From the NCBI GenBank assembly GCA_046536535.1, contig JAWDMO010000007.1, positions 1-31,002 on the forward strand: a DNA stretch of 31,002 nt. Direction: 5' to 3'. The notes beneath the pieces were generated by a model, which was given only the letters and a program-made list of their open reading frames with translations, ran no database searches and had not been told where the DNA came from. Positions 1 to 7,614 of the stretch are shown piece by piece. Position 1 is the stretch's first letter, and the number at the start of each line of letters is the position of its first letter. The position numbers and the translations under genes were made by a program. The DNA comes from Conexivisphaera sp046536535. GTDB lineage: Archaea; Thermoproteota; Nitrososphaeria; Conexivisphaerales; Conexivisphaeraceae.

Positions 1-1848
1 GTTGAGCTCCGATGTGAAGTTGATGTAGTAGCTGTTGTTCCACTGCTGATATGGTTGCGAGATGGTCATCGTGACGGCGGCGGAATTCGAGAGATTCGTC
101 AGCCACCAGGGCGAACGTATCACATGCACTGCGTACGTGTAATCGAGGACGCTGCCGTTGGAGTATATGGCCGATACCTCCAGGGTGGCGTTCGATCCGA
201 GGCTCCCCATGTCGAACGGGACGACGGACACCCACGAGCCGGACGCCGTCGGGTTGAACCCGAAGGTAGAGTTGCCGAGCTCCCCCTGGACGCCCGTGGG
301 CTTCGCGGATCCCCAGGATCCGTTGAACCCGAATGTGTTGTACACCGGCATTCCGCTGTAGAAGTAGCCCGTGTACTCGGACTGGATCCTGCCCTCCGGC
401 TGCGCCGGGTAGAAGTTGACCGTGTAGTTCGACGGCGCCAGCGGGAGGTACATTGTGCCCGACTGATCCTGTATGTCGTAACCCACGACGGGCGAGACGC
501 TGTAGGAGAGCGGCACCCCGGGCGGAAGGTAGACCGGCCAATGGACGCTGCCCGCCCAGAACGTGTACGTGGTTCCGTTTATCTCGATGGACCACTGCGT
601 CCCGTTGGGCAGCCCGGTCTCGTAGAAGTTCACCGGAACCCCGGGCTTGAACACGGTGGTGTACGTGGGCGACGGGCTCTGGACGTCTATGGTCCCGTTG
701 ATGACCTCGGGTGAGTAGTACGTTCCGTTGACGTCCGCGTAGCTCATGACGTAGCGGTACGTGCCGTTAGTGGCGTAGAACGTGATGCTCCCGTTGCCGT
801 ACACGTAAAGCGGGCTGTAGGATCCCACGTTTGTAGGGGTCGCGCCCAGCTCCTCGCCCGGGGATTCGGGATACACCTCGACGTAACGCCACCACGAGGA
901 GCTCGTCTGCCCCTGGGGGAGCCCGATCGCCTGGAAGGTAACCGGGGTGACGAACCCGGCGACCTCCGCGCCGGGCCCGTACACCGTCATCGTCGTGTTC
1001 TCCACGCCGCGGTTTGCGACCTCGAGGACCCCGTTGAAAGACCAGCCCGTGAAGTAGGAGCCGTTCAGCGGTGACGCGGATATATTGATGGTCGTCGGGA
1101 CCGGGCTTACCCTGTACCAGTGCCAGCCCGACGGCGAAGCGCTCCCGAACTGGGGGTCGTCGGGGGCGACCAGCACGGCGCTGTACTGGTCGTATCTGAC
1201 GACCACGGTCAACTGGTTCGGCACCGTGACGTTCCCCTCGATCACCTCCGGGGCGTAGTAGGATCCCGGGGACTCGGATATGTTGGAGCTGTCCACGATC
1301 CATGGATATGTGCCCTGGGCGACGCCCGTGAAGGTTATCGTCTGATTCGCGGACGATAGCGTCGTGTTGTCGAACGTCACGCTCCAGTTTATCTGGACGG
1401 GCTTCATCCCGGAGGGCGTGGCGACGTAATAGGAGAGCGGCAATCCCACCTCGTAGAACGTGACGCTGAAGGGGGGGCCCGTCTGATTGAACGCCACGCT
1501 GACGTTCTCGTTCCCGCTGACTGAGATTGTGCCGCTGGACGGCGTGGCGTTGAAGCCCTCCGGCCCGCCCACGCGGTATTCGTAGGTCCCGGCCTCAAGA
1601 TCCGGAACCTCGATGTACTGCGTCATGACGCCCTCGTTGGACGAGCTATAGGTGGTTCCGTTCATCGTGACGTGCCACAGCGTCCCGTTGGGCAGCCCGG
1701 TCTCGATGAAATCGACGTGATAGTAGGACGGCGCCCCCGAACTGTTGGCACGCACCGCGGACGGCTGATAATATATCGATGATAATATAATAATGAATAC
1801 AATGGCTACGGCGAGCACTGACCTTGATCGCGAGTTCCGGCTATGCAA
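1..1848 (-). CDS. Large secreted surface protein with GLP-type repeats (partial, C-terminus outside window)
   Basis: At least 616 codons are open from a TTG at 1848 to the left edge, so the C-terminus is missing. The N-terminus has a basic stretch (RNSRSRS), then a hydrophobic core (LAVAIVFIIILSS) and a likely cleavage region near VRA-NSS, which reads as a signal peptide. The mature part is rich in Tyr, Ser, Thr and NxS/T sequons, and repeats the pattern ETGLPNGTxW, with related GLP modules starting VTFYEVGLP and VTFQAIGLP, and YY(A/S)PEVI. Such beta-rich GLP repeats are common in extracellular and S-layer-associated proteins of thermoacidophilic archaea. An in-frame stop lies four codons upstream of the TTG, and a TATA element at 1882-1889 fits this start. 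The exact role (S-layer, adhesin, protease appendage) cannot be told. Confidence 0.8.
   Translation of the reverse strand, partial: MHSRNSRSRSVLAVAIVFIIILSSIYYQPSAVRANSSGAPSYYHVDFIETGLPNGTLWHVTMNGTTYSSSNEGVMTQYIEVPDLEAGTYEYRVGGPEGFNATPSSGTISVSGNENVSVAFNQTGPPFSVTFYEVGLPLSYYVATPSGMKPVQINWSVTFDNTTLSSANQTITFTGVAQGTYPWIVDSSNISESPGSYYAPEVIEGNVTVPNQLTVVVRYDQYSAVLVAPDDPQFGSASPSGWHWYRVSPVPTTINISASPLNGSYFTGWSFNGVLEVANRGVENTTMTVYGPGAEVAGFVTPVTFQAIGLPQGQTSSSWWRYVEVYPESPGEELGATPTNVGSYSPLYVYGNGSITFYATNGTYRYVMSYADVNGTYYSPEVINGTIDVQSPSPTYTTVFKPGVPVNFYETGLPNGTQWSIEINGTTYTFWAGSVHWPVYLPPGVPLSYSVSPVVGYDIQDQSGTMYLPLAPSNYTVNFYPAQPEGRIQSEYTGYFYSGMPVYNTFGFNGSWGSAKPTGVQGELGNSTFGFNPTASGSWVSVVPFDMGSLGSNATLEVSAIYSNGSVLDYTYAVHVIRSPWWLTNLSNSAAVTMTISQPYQQWNNSYYINFTSELN
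598..622. repeat. 25-bp direct repeat, copy 1 (other copy 1681-1705)
   Basis: The 25 bases encoding the ETGLPNGT core of a repeat module are identical to those at 1681-1705. Identity at the nucleotide level, including third positions, suggests recent duplication or gene conversion between modules of the surface protein. Confidence 0.75.
1681..1705. repeat. 25-bp direct repeat, copy 2 (other copy 598-622)
   Basis: Identical to 598-622. It lies in the first repeat module after the signal peptide of the surface protein gene. Confidence 0.75.
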
Positions 1849-1881
1849 AATTCTAACCTGCTAAAATAGCGAAATAACTTG

Positions 1882-1889
1882 TATTTAAG
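1882..1889 (-). promoter_or_regulatory. TATA element for the surface protein gene
   Basis: On the minus strand this reads CTTAAATA, preceded by the purine-rich GGAAAA that could serve as a BRE. Transcription would begin near 1860, leaving a leader of about 11 bases before the TTG at 1848. Confidence 0.6.
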
Positions 1890-2142
1890 TTTTCCTAAAA
1901 GTGAATATGGTTCCACATTATTGGTAATATAAAACTGTTTAGATATACCGTTTCCATTGATCGCCCGAGTTTAACGCAAAGGTTCAGCGGAGCGATTTGG
2001 AAAACCGCACAAAAAAAGGTTAGTTGTGTTAATTTGCCGCTGATCGCGGACGGCCCACGGGAATCCATCGCGCCGTCCGCCGCCGGGCGGGCCCGGATTT
2101 TGCCCTTGAATGCCGTGGGACGCGGCCGGGTCCTCCGCCTCC
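1890..2142. other. Intergenic region between divergent genes, no gene recognised
   Basis: The left part (to about 2035) is AT-rich and contains several TATA-like stretches and an A7 run at 2011-2017. The right part (2036-2140) is GC-rich. A TTG-started extension of the downstream reading frame (from 2034) exists but has no protein-like character and lies upstream of the promoter. No tRNA or C/D-box pattern was found. Confidence 0.5.
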
Positions 2143-2150
2143 TTTATATA
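2143..2150 (+). promoter_or_regulatory. TATA element for the cysteine-synthase-like gene
   Basis: TTTATATA is centred about 40 bases upstream of the GTG at 2187, giving a predicted transcript start near 2173 and a leader of about 14 bases. The core is nearly palindromic and could also fire leftward. Confidence 0.6.
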
Positions 2151-2186
2151 ACCGGTTTCCGGGGGATCGCGTGGTGGTGCACATTT

Positions 2187-3131
2187 GTGTCGTTCAGTGG
2201 ACGCACAAGGGTCCTCGGCTCTTCACTTGAGCTAGCCGGGGCATTATCGCCAACCCCGCTCGTCAGGCTTCCCAAGTCGTCCGGTGAGGGCTTCGAACTC
2301 TGGGCGAAGCTGGAGTTCTACAACCCGTTCAGCAGGAGTATAAAGGACAGGGCGGCCATCTCGATGCTCTCGGGAGCCATAAGGAGAACCGGGGCGACCC
2401 GCTTCTACGAGGTGACCTCCGGCAACCTGGGCATAGCCCTGGCGTCACTCGCGGCCGCTCACGGCGTGAAATTCAGGGCGTACGTGCCCCGCACGGCGAG
2501 CGCCGCGTCGGTCGGGCTCATGAGGCTCCTCGGGGCGGAGGTCGTCGTCCATCCCCGGGACGGCGTGGACGATGAGCTGGTGGAGGTCGCGCGGAGGGAC
2601 GCCGAGGAGGATGGGGCCGTATTCCTGGATCAGTACCGCAACGAGGACAATCCCAGGGGCCAGGAGGCGCTCGTGGCCGAGCTGAGGGAGCAGTTCGCCG
2701 CGGCCGACATGAGGCCCGCGGCGGTCGTGGCCGGCACGGGGAGCCTAGGACATATGACCGCGCTGAGCGAACTTCGCGATGAGCTGGGGTTCTCGCTCGT
2801 GGCGGCGACGCCCTCCGACGGCGAGAGGATACCGGGGCTCAGGAGGGACTGGAAGCGGAGGATGACCGCCGACATCGTTATCGAGGTCACGCTGAGGGAC
2901 GCGGTGACGTCCGCCATCGAGATAGCCAGGATGGAGGGGCTGTCCATAGGTATCAGCTCGGGCGCCACCGTCGCGGCCGCGAGGAGGGCCGCCGCGGAGG
3001 TCGGCGCGGGCGATTATGTGATGATATTCCCCGACGACGCGCTGAAGTACATTGATATTTACAGTAAATATATGGCGGACGCCGGAACGGGGAAAATAGA
3101 GGTCGGCGCGGGACTTCGGCACAACGCTTAA
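2187..3131 (+). CDS. Cysteine synthase-family PLP-dependent enzyme
   Basis: The 314-residue product has the fold-type II PLP signatures of O-acetylserine/O-phosphoserine sulfhydrylases. These are TPLVRL near the N-terminus, the Schiff-base lysine in SIKDRAA, the substrate loop TSGNLGIALA, the phosphate-binding GTGSLGHMTA and the C-terminal SGISSGATVAAA. It most likely makes cysteine from an activated serine and sulfide, in the cytoplasm. Whether the substrate is O-acetylserine or O-phosphoserine cannot be decided by eye, and related cystathionine beta-synthase-like or threonine-synthase-like activities remain possible. The reading frame is open upstream to 2034, but the TATA box at 2143-2150 and family length favour the GTG at 2187. 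The gene stands alone ahead of the oxidoreductase operon. Confidence 0.85.
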   Translation: MSFSGRTRVLGSSLELAGALSPTPLVRLPKSSGEGFELWAKLEFYNPFSRSIKDRAAISMLSGAIRRTGATRFYEVTSGNLGIALASLAAAHGVKFRAYVPRTASAASVGLMRLLGAEVVVHPRDGVDDELVEVARRDAEEDGAVFLDQYRNEDNPRGQEALVAELREQFAAADMRPAAVVAGTGSLGHMTALSELRDELGFSLVAATPSDGERIPGLRRDWKRRMTADIVIEVTLRDAVTSAIEIARMEGLSIGISSGATVAAARRAAAEVGAGDYVMIFPDDALKYIDIYSKYMADAGTGKIEVGAGLRHNA

Positions 3132-3134
3132 ACG
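3125..3134 (+). promoter_or_regulatory. Probable TATA element of the oxidoreductase operon
   Basis: CGCTTAAACG is centred about 30 bases upstream of the TTG at 3160 and overlaps the end of the preceding gene. It would place the transcript start after the alternative GTG at 3142, so it argues for the TTG start. Confidence 0.5.
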
Positions 3135-3159
3135 ACTCCCGGTGGGCCCGGGTCCAGGA

Positions 3160-3717
3160 TTGATTTATGAGATAAGGCTGCACGGTCGGGGAGGCCAGGG
3201 CGCGGTCCTGGCGGGCCGCCTCCTCGGCGAGGCCCTCATGAACGCCGGCCACTACGCGCAGTCGTACCCGGAGTTCGGGGCGGAGAGATCGGGGGCGCCG
3301 GTGACCGCGTTCCTGAGGACGTCCGACCTGCCGATCGAGGTGCGCAGCCCCATAAGCAGGCCGAACATCGTGCTGGTGATAGATCCGTATCTGTCGGTAG
3401 ATCGTCAGGTGATAGATGGGCTGCGCGACGGCGGATTAGTCGTCGCCAACGCCGCCCTCGCGCCCGATAAGCTGAGGGGCGTGCTGGGGGTACCGGCCGG
3501 CTGCAGGGTCGCCACGGTCAACGCCACCAAGATAGCGCTGGAGGTCCTCGGCAGGAACAACCCCAACACCGCCGTACTGGGGGCGCTGGCGGAGGTCTCG
3601 AAGATCGTGTCGCTCGAATTCCTCATGGATGCCGCCAAGAGGGCGTTCCCGGGCAGGGTAGGCGAGCTGAACGCCCAGGCCATCAGGAGGGGGGCGGAGG
3701 AGGCGGTGGTCGCATGA
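3160..3717 (+). CDS. porG: 2-oxoacid:ferredoxin oxidoreductase, gamma subunit
   Basis: The 185-residue product begins MIYEIRLHGRGGQGAV, the typical N-terminus of gamma subunits of pyruvate/2-oxoisovalerate:ferredoxin oxidoreductases; GRGGQG lies at residues 9-14. This subunit forms part of the CoA-binding and structural core of the four-subunit enzyme that oxidatively decarboxylates 2-oxoacids to acyl-CoA and reduces ferredoxin. A GTG at 3142 would add six residues (GPGPG-rich). I chose TTG 3160 because it matches the family N-terminus and the upstream TATA spacing. The stop overlaps the delta gene start (ATGA), and the gene order is gamma-delta-alpha-beta. Confidence 0.9.
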   Translation: MIYEIRLHGRGGQGAVLAGRLLGEALMNAGHYAQSYPEFGAERSGAPVTAFLRTSDLPIEVRSPISRPNIVLVIDPYLSVDRQVIDGLRDGGLVVANAALAPDKLRGVLGVPAGCRVATVNATKIALEVLGRNNPNTAVLGALAEVSKIVSLEFLMDAAKRAFPGRVGELNAQAIRRGAEEAVVA

Positions 3718-4031
3718 GCGCGGAAGTTAAGGCGAAACCGGAGCTCCGGTTCCCGGTGAACCCCGGGGGATGGTACGAGGGCGGCTCCAGCGTGGACTAC
3801 ACGACAAATGACTGGCGCCTGGAGAGGCCGGTGGTGAACCTCGACAAGTGCGTCGGATGTCTTTACTGCTGGATATACTGTCCGGAGCCCGCAATAGTCC
3901 CGCTCGAAAGGGAGGGCGGGAGACCGAGCAAGGTTAAGGTTGATTACGACCACTGTAAGGGATGCGGCATCTGCGCGCAGGTGTGCCCCACGAAGGCCAT
4001 AGACATGGTGGCGGAGGAGGTGAAGGCCTGA
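3714..4031 (+). CDS. porD: 2-oxoacid:ferredoxin oxidoreductase, delta (2x[4Fe-4S] ferredoxin) subunit
   Basis: The 105-residue product carries two classical [4Fe-4S] motifs. The first is C46, C49, C52, C56 (CVGCLYCWIYCP) and the second is C81, C84, C87, C91 (CKGCGICAQVCP). The subunit passes electrons from the thiamine-diphosphate site to external ferredoxin. The N-terminal segment with PGGWYEGGSSVDYTT is typical of PorD/VorD. It overlaps the gamma stop by four bases and the alpha start by one base, so the genes are translationally coupled. Confidence 0.95.
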   Translation: MSAEVKAKPELRFPVNPGGWYEGGSSVDYTTNDWRLERPVVNLDKCVGCLYCWIYCPEPAIVPLEREGGRPSKVKVDYDHCKGCGICAQVCPTKAIDMVAEEVKA

Positions 4032-5218
4032 TGGAGGTCCAGCAGAGGACCGAGGTCAAGAAGGCGTTCATGACCGGAGACGACGCGGTGGCGCACGCCG
4101 CCAGGCAATCCAGGGTCGACCTGGTCGCGGCCTATCCGATAACGCCGCAGACGATAATCGTGGAGAGGATAGCCGACTTCGCGGCGAACGGGGAGTTCGA
4201 CGGGGAGTTCGTGCCGGTGGAATCCGAGCACAGCGCAATGAGCGCGTGCATAGGGGGGGCGCTGGCCGGCGCCAGGGTCTTCACGGCGACCGCCAGCCAG
4301 GGCCTGGCGCTCATGCACGAGATGCTCTACGCTGCGAGCGGCCTCAGGCTGCCCATGGTGATGGCCGTCGCCAACAGGGCCCTCAACTCGCCGCTCAACA
4401 TACATAACGATCACAGCGATATCATGGGATCGAGGGACAGCGGCTGGATCCTCCTGTTCGCGGAGAACGCGGAGGAGGCGTACGATCGCGTGATACAGGC
4501 CTTCCGCATATCCGAGGCGGTCAACCTGCCGGTCGCGGTGAACCTGGACGGCTTCACCCTGACGCACTCCGCGGAGGTCGTGCGCATGCTGACGGACGAA
4601 GCGGTGGGGACATTCGTCGGGAGGCCGCCCCGCCGCAGCACAATGCTGGACAAGGTCCCCAAGAGCTTCGGCATGATGTCGCTGCCCGACACGTATCAGT
4701 ACTTCAAGGACGATCAGCTGCGGGCAGTGGACGCGTCGCCGGCCGCGATATCGTCGGTGGAGCGCGAGTACGCCGGGATCTCCGGCAGGAACTACGGCCC
4801 GGTCAAGTCGCTCCACGCGGAGGACGCGGACGTGGTCATGGTGATGCTGGGGAGCTACGCCGGGACCGCCAGGGCGGCCGTGGAGCCGCTGAGGGCCGAG
4901 GGCCTCAAGGTCGGCGTGCTCAGCCTGGGATGGTACAGGCCGTTCCCATCGGGGGAGCTGCTCAGGGCCGTGGAGAGGGCGAGCACGCTGGTGGTCATGG
5001 ACAGGTCCGTCAGCCACGGCGCCCCGATGCACCCGCTGGCCTCCGACGTGGCGGCGGCGCTGTACAGGGCCGGCGCCAGGAAGAGGATCCTGAACGTGGT
5101 GTACGGGCTCGGCGGCAGATGGTTCACGGAGGACGACGCGAGGGCTCTCTTCAGGTATGCCTCGAAGCCGGGGCCGGATTTCGAGTCGTTCTTCTACTAC
5201 GGGGGCGAGATGAGATGA
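4031..5218 (+). CDS. porA: 2-oxoacid:ferredoxin oxidoreductase, alpha subunit
   Basis: The 395-residue product has YPITPQT near residue 36 and the ExEHSA element that reaches the thiamine diphosphate of the beta subunit, followed by the usual domain III and a C-terminal transketolase-like domain (GSYAGTARAAVEPLRAEG). It acts with the beta subunit in 2-oxoacid decarboxylation. The frame is open upstream to 3962 but that part is the shadow of the delta gene. The ATG at 4031 overlaps the delta stop and gives the family N-terminus. Pyruvate is the most likely substrate, but branched-chain 2-oxoacids cannot be excluded. Confidence 0.95.
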   Translation: MEVQQRTEVKKAFMTGDDAVAHAARQSRVDLVAAYPITPQTIIVERIADFAANGEFDGEFVPVESEHSAMSACIGGALAGARVFTATASQGLALMHEMLYAASGLRLPMVMAVANRALNSPLNIHNDHSDIMGSRDSGWILLFAENAEEAYDRVIQAFRISEAVNLPVAVNLDGFTLTHSAEVVRMLTDEAVGTFVGRPPRRSTMLDKVPKSFGMMSLPDTYQYFKDDQLRAVDASPAAISSVEREYAGISGRNYGPVKSLHAEDADVVMVMLGSYAGTARAAVEPLRAEGLKVGVLSLGWYRPFPSGELLRAVERASTLVVMDRSVSHGAPMHPLASDVAAALYRAGARKRILNVVYGLGGRWFTEDDARALFRYASKPGPDFESFFYYGGEMR

Positions 5219-6156
5219 GCTCCAGCGATGGGCCGCAGGTGCGCAGCCTTTTCGAGATAGAGCGCAAGGAGAGGCTGGCGCCGGGGCACAGGGCGTGCGC
5301 CGGGTGTGGGCCCATGATAGCGGTGCGCCAGATACTCCAGGCGGCGCAGGAGGATCCGGTCGTCGTCAACGCGACGGGCTGCGTGGAGGTCGTGACGAGC
5401 GTCTACCCGCAGACGGCGTGGCTGGTCCCCTGGGCGCACGTTGCGTTCGAGAACTCCGCGGCCGTGGCGTCCGGCGTGGAGGCCGCCATGAGGGTGCTGA
5501 AGGCCAAGGGGGAGCTGGAGAAGGAGAGGCCGGTAATCGTGTTCGCCGGCGACGGCGGGACGTTCGATATAGGCATACAGGCGCTCTCGGGCGCGCTCGA
5601 GAGGGGGCACCGCATGCTTTACGTGTGCTACGACAACGAGGCGTACATGAACACCGGCATCCAGAGGAGCAGCGCGACGCCGTACGGCGCGTGGACCACG
5701 ACCAGCCCGTTCGGGAAGGCCTGGCCCGGGAAGAGGGAGCGCAAGAAGGACATAATGGGTATAGTCGCGGCCCACGGCGTACCGTACGCGGCCACCGCCT
5801 CCATATCGCACTGGAAGGACCTGATGACCAAGGCTAGGAAGGCGCTGAGCTACGACGGCCCCACGTTCCTCCACGTGTACGCGCCGTGCAACAGGGGCTG
5901 GAGGTTCGATCCCTCGCTCACGGTGGAGGTCGCCAAGAGGGCCGTGGAGACGCGGTTCTTCCCGCTGTACGAGATCGAGGGCGGTAAATACCGGATAACG
6001 CTGCCCGTGACGAAGCCCAGGCCGCTCGAGGACTTCCTCTCGCTGCAGGGGAGGTTCAGGCACCTCCTGCTTCCCGAGTACAAGGAGGCGCTGGAGACCC
6101 TCAAGAGGATGGTAGACGAACAGTGGGAGAGGCTCAGCGGCATGGCCCGGGCCTGA
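5215..6156 (+). CDS. porB: 2-oxoacid:ferredoxin oxidoreductase, beta (thiamine diphosphate) subunit
   Basis: The 313-residue product has the beta-subunit signature. Cys28 and Cys31 (CAGCG), Cys56 (ATGC) and a later Cys in APCNRGW would bind the proximal [4Fe-4S] cluster. GDG at 112-114 with YDNEAYMNTG forms the thiamine-diphosphate/Mg site. The ATG at 5215 overlaps the alpha stop (ATGA), and the longer upstream frame is a shadow. It is the last subunit gene of the operon; endonuclease V follows with an overlap of 34 bases, so it may be co-transcribed. Confidence 0.95.
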   Translation: MSSSDGPQVRSLFEIERKERLAPGHRACAGCGPMIAVRQILQAAQEDPVVVNATGCVEVVTSVYPQTAWLVPWAHVAFENSAAVASGVEAAMRVLKAKGELEKERPVIVFAGDGGTFDIGIQALSGALERGHRMLYVCYDNEAYMNTGIQRSSATPYGAWTTTSPFGKAWPGKRERKKDIMGIVAAHGVPYAATASISHWKDLMTKARKALSYDGPTFLHVYAPCNRGWRFDPSLTVEVAKRAVETRFFPLYEIEGGKYRITLPVTKPRPLEDFLSLQGRFRHLLLPEYKEALETLKRMVDEQWERLSGMARA

Positions 6157-6782
6157 GGCGGTTCTCCACCGAGAAGGCCAGGGCCGCACAGGCGCTGCTG
6201 TCCTCCAGGGTCATCGCGGGGCGCGGTTCCGCCGCCGACGTGAGGCTGATAACCGGCCTCGACGTCGCTTACTCGAACGGGAAGGCGTTCGGCGCGGCCG
6301 CGACCGTCGACCTCGATGGCCTGAAGGTGGTCGAGCGCTCGGTCGCGGTGCTCGAGGAGGCGATCCCGTACATACCGGGATATCTGGCGTTCCGCGAGGC
6401 GGGGCCCATGATATCCGCGCTCAGGAGGCTCTCGGGCAGGCCGGACGCGATAATGGTGAACGGGCACGGCCTGGCGCATCCCAGGCGGTTCGGCATAGCG
6501 TCGCACCTGGGCGTCGTCCTCGGGATGAGGAGCATCGGGATAGCCAGGAGCAGGCTGATCGGCGATGAGGTGGGGCCCTCCCTCATGATGGACGGCGAGG
6601 AGGTGGCCCGGATCCTGAGGAGCGGCAGGCTCAGGGTGTACGTGAGCATCGGCCACATGATCTCGCTGGACGAGGCGGTCAGGCTGACCGAGGCTACCCT
6701 GGACGTCCCCGGGAGGCTTCCCCGGCCGGTCCAGGAGGCTCACGAGGCCGCGACCGAGGCATCTAGAGCGGGCGGATCTTGA
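6123..6782 (+). CDS. nfi: Endonuclease V (deoxyinosine-specific), with Asn at a catalytic Asp position
   Basis: The 219-residue product matches endonuclease V in length and motifs: GLDVAY (Asp47), the PYIP wedge at 82-85 followed by FRE (Glu92), GHGLAHPRRFGIASH, IGHMISLDEAV and a late RLPRP. The family nicks DNA (or RNA) one base 3' of inosine. Asp47 and Glu92 match the metal ligands. The third ligand, normally Asp in (V/F)DG(H/Q)G, reads Asn here (VNGHG, Asn113; codon AAC at 6459-6461), so activity may be altered. It starts with GTG inside the end of porB, with no better start downstream. Its 3' end overlaps the convergent gene by 20 bases. Confidence 0.88.
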   Translation: MGEAQRHGPGLRRFSTEKARAAQALLSSRVIAGRGSAADVRLITGLDVAYSNGKAFGAAATVDLDGLKVVERSVAVLEEAIPYIPGYLAFREAGPMISALRRLSGRPDAIMVNGHGLAHPRRFGIASHLGVVLGMRSIGIARSRLIGDEVGPSLMMDGEEVARILRSGRLRVYVSIGHMISLDEAVRLTEATLDVPGRLPRPVQEAHEAATEASRAGGS

Positions 6783-7548
6783 CGGCGTCGCCCTCCGAGG
6801 CGGAGTACTTCGAGGCGAAGCTGCCCTCCCTGACCGCGATCTCGAGGTGGCCCTCCGAGTTCACGAGCAGGGCGACCTCGCCGCGGGGGACATCGGAATA
6901 ACTCCCCACATACGTGCCCCTCACGTGTCTACCCGACCCGAGCTCCACGTCGAGCGCGCTGCCGGGCGCCCACGGGGGGTCCCCGGTGAAGCCCGTGAAC
7001 GCGTTCCCGAAACCGTCCACGTACACTATCCTGCTGCTCAGGACGTCGCCGTCGAGCGAGGCGCCGCCCATGTCGATGTCGACGGTGATCTCCCCGGGGG
7101 GCCCGAGGACGCCGGGATCCTCGCCGCGCGCAAGCCTGGCGGCGGCCGGCGCGAACACGTCCCTTCCGTGGAACGTCCGGGGGACGCCGCGCGCCATCTC
7201 CCCCAGGTCGATGACGCGATCCACGCCGTCCTCGCGCGCCGCGGGGGACAGCAGGCCGTTGTCCGGCCCCACGAAGTAGTGGCGGCGGCCGACGATGAGC
7301 AGCCCCCTCCTGGAGGACCCGACGCCGGGATCGACGACCCCGACGAACACGGTGCCGGCCGGGAACCATTTGTAGGTCTTCCAGAGGATGAACGCGCCGC
7401 GCGCCACGTTGAACGGCGGGACCTCGTGCGATATGTCGACTATCCTGGCGGCGGGAAATATTCCGAGGATCACCCCCTTCACGCTGGCCACGAAGTAGTC
7501 CGACGTGCCGAAGTCCGTCAGCAGCGCGATGATCCCGGAGGGCGCCAT
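6763..7548 (-). CDS. SAM hydroxide adenosyltransferase (DUF62 family)
   Basis: The 261-residue product belongs to the family that splits S-adenosylmethionine with hydroxide to adenosine and methionine. Visible motifs are LLTDFGTSDYFV at the N-terminus, DISHEVPPFNV, VVDPGVGSSRRG, PDNGLLSPA and FHGRDVFAPAAARLA, followed by the C-terminal barrel with DGFGNAFTGF. The family's nearest functional relatives are fluorinase and chlorinase, but the native role in archaea is poorly understood, probably SAM homeostasis. The ATG at 7548 is the first start. The gene is divergent from moeA, with an AT-rich stretch at 7573-7592 shared between them. Confidence 0.9.
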   Translation of the reverse strand: MAPSGIIALLTDFGTSDYFVASVKGVILGIFPAARIVDISHEVPPFNVARGAFILWKTYKWFPAGTVFVGVVDPGVGSSRRGLLIVGRRHYFVGPDNGLLSPAAREDGVDRVIDLGEMARGVPRTFHGRDVFAPAAARLARGEDPGVLGPPGEITVDIDMGGASLDGDVLSSRIVYVDGFGNAFTGFTGDPPWAPGSALDVELGSGRHVRGTYVGSYSDVPRGEVALLVNSEGHLEIAVREGSFASKYSASEGDAVKIRPL

Positions 7549-7614
7549 CGCCGGTCCGTACGTCGATCCCGTTCCATCAGTTATCCTTTTCTTGTCCGGC
7601 GGGTAGGGTTTCCC

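Noticed and set aside
55..714. Long plus-strand open frames opposite the surface protein, and similar frames opposite most genes
   Set aside because: High GC makes antisense frames open; these lack motifs and natural codon use, while the opposite strand carries recognisable proteins.
1895..2068. 57-codon minus-strand ORF in the AT-rich region
   Set aside because: Crosses a run of seven A/T bases and the divergent promoter region, and its composition is not protein-like for this genome.
2171..2230. 19-codon ORF beginning GTG GTG GTG at leaderless distance from the TATA box, containing a Cys codon, overlapping the cysteine-synthase-like start
   Set aside because: It could be imagined as a cysteine-sensing leader peptide, but it ends inside the main gene and there is no attenuator structure to support it.
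3142..3159. GTG 3142 as the start of porG
   Set aside because: It would precede the predicted transcript start and adds a GPGPG stretch absent from family members, though it cannot be fully excluded.
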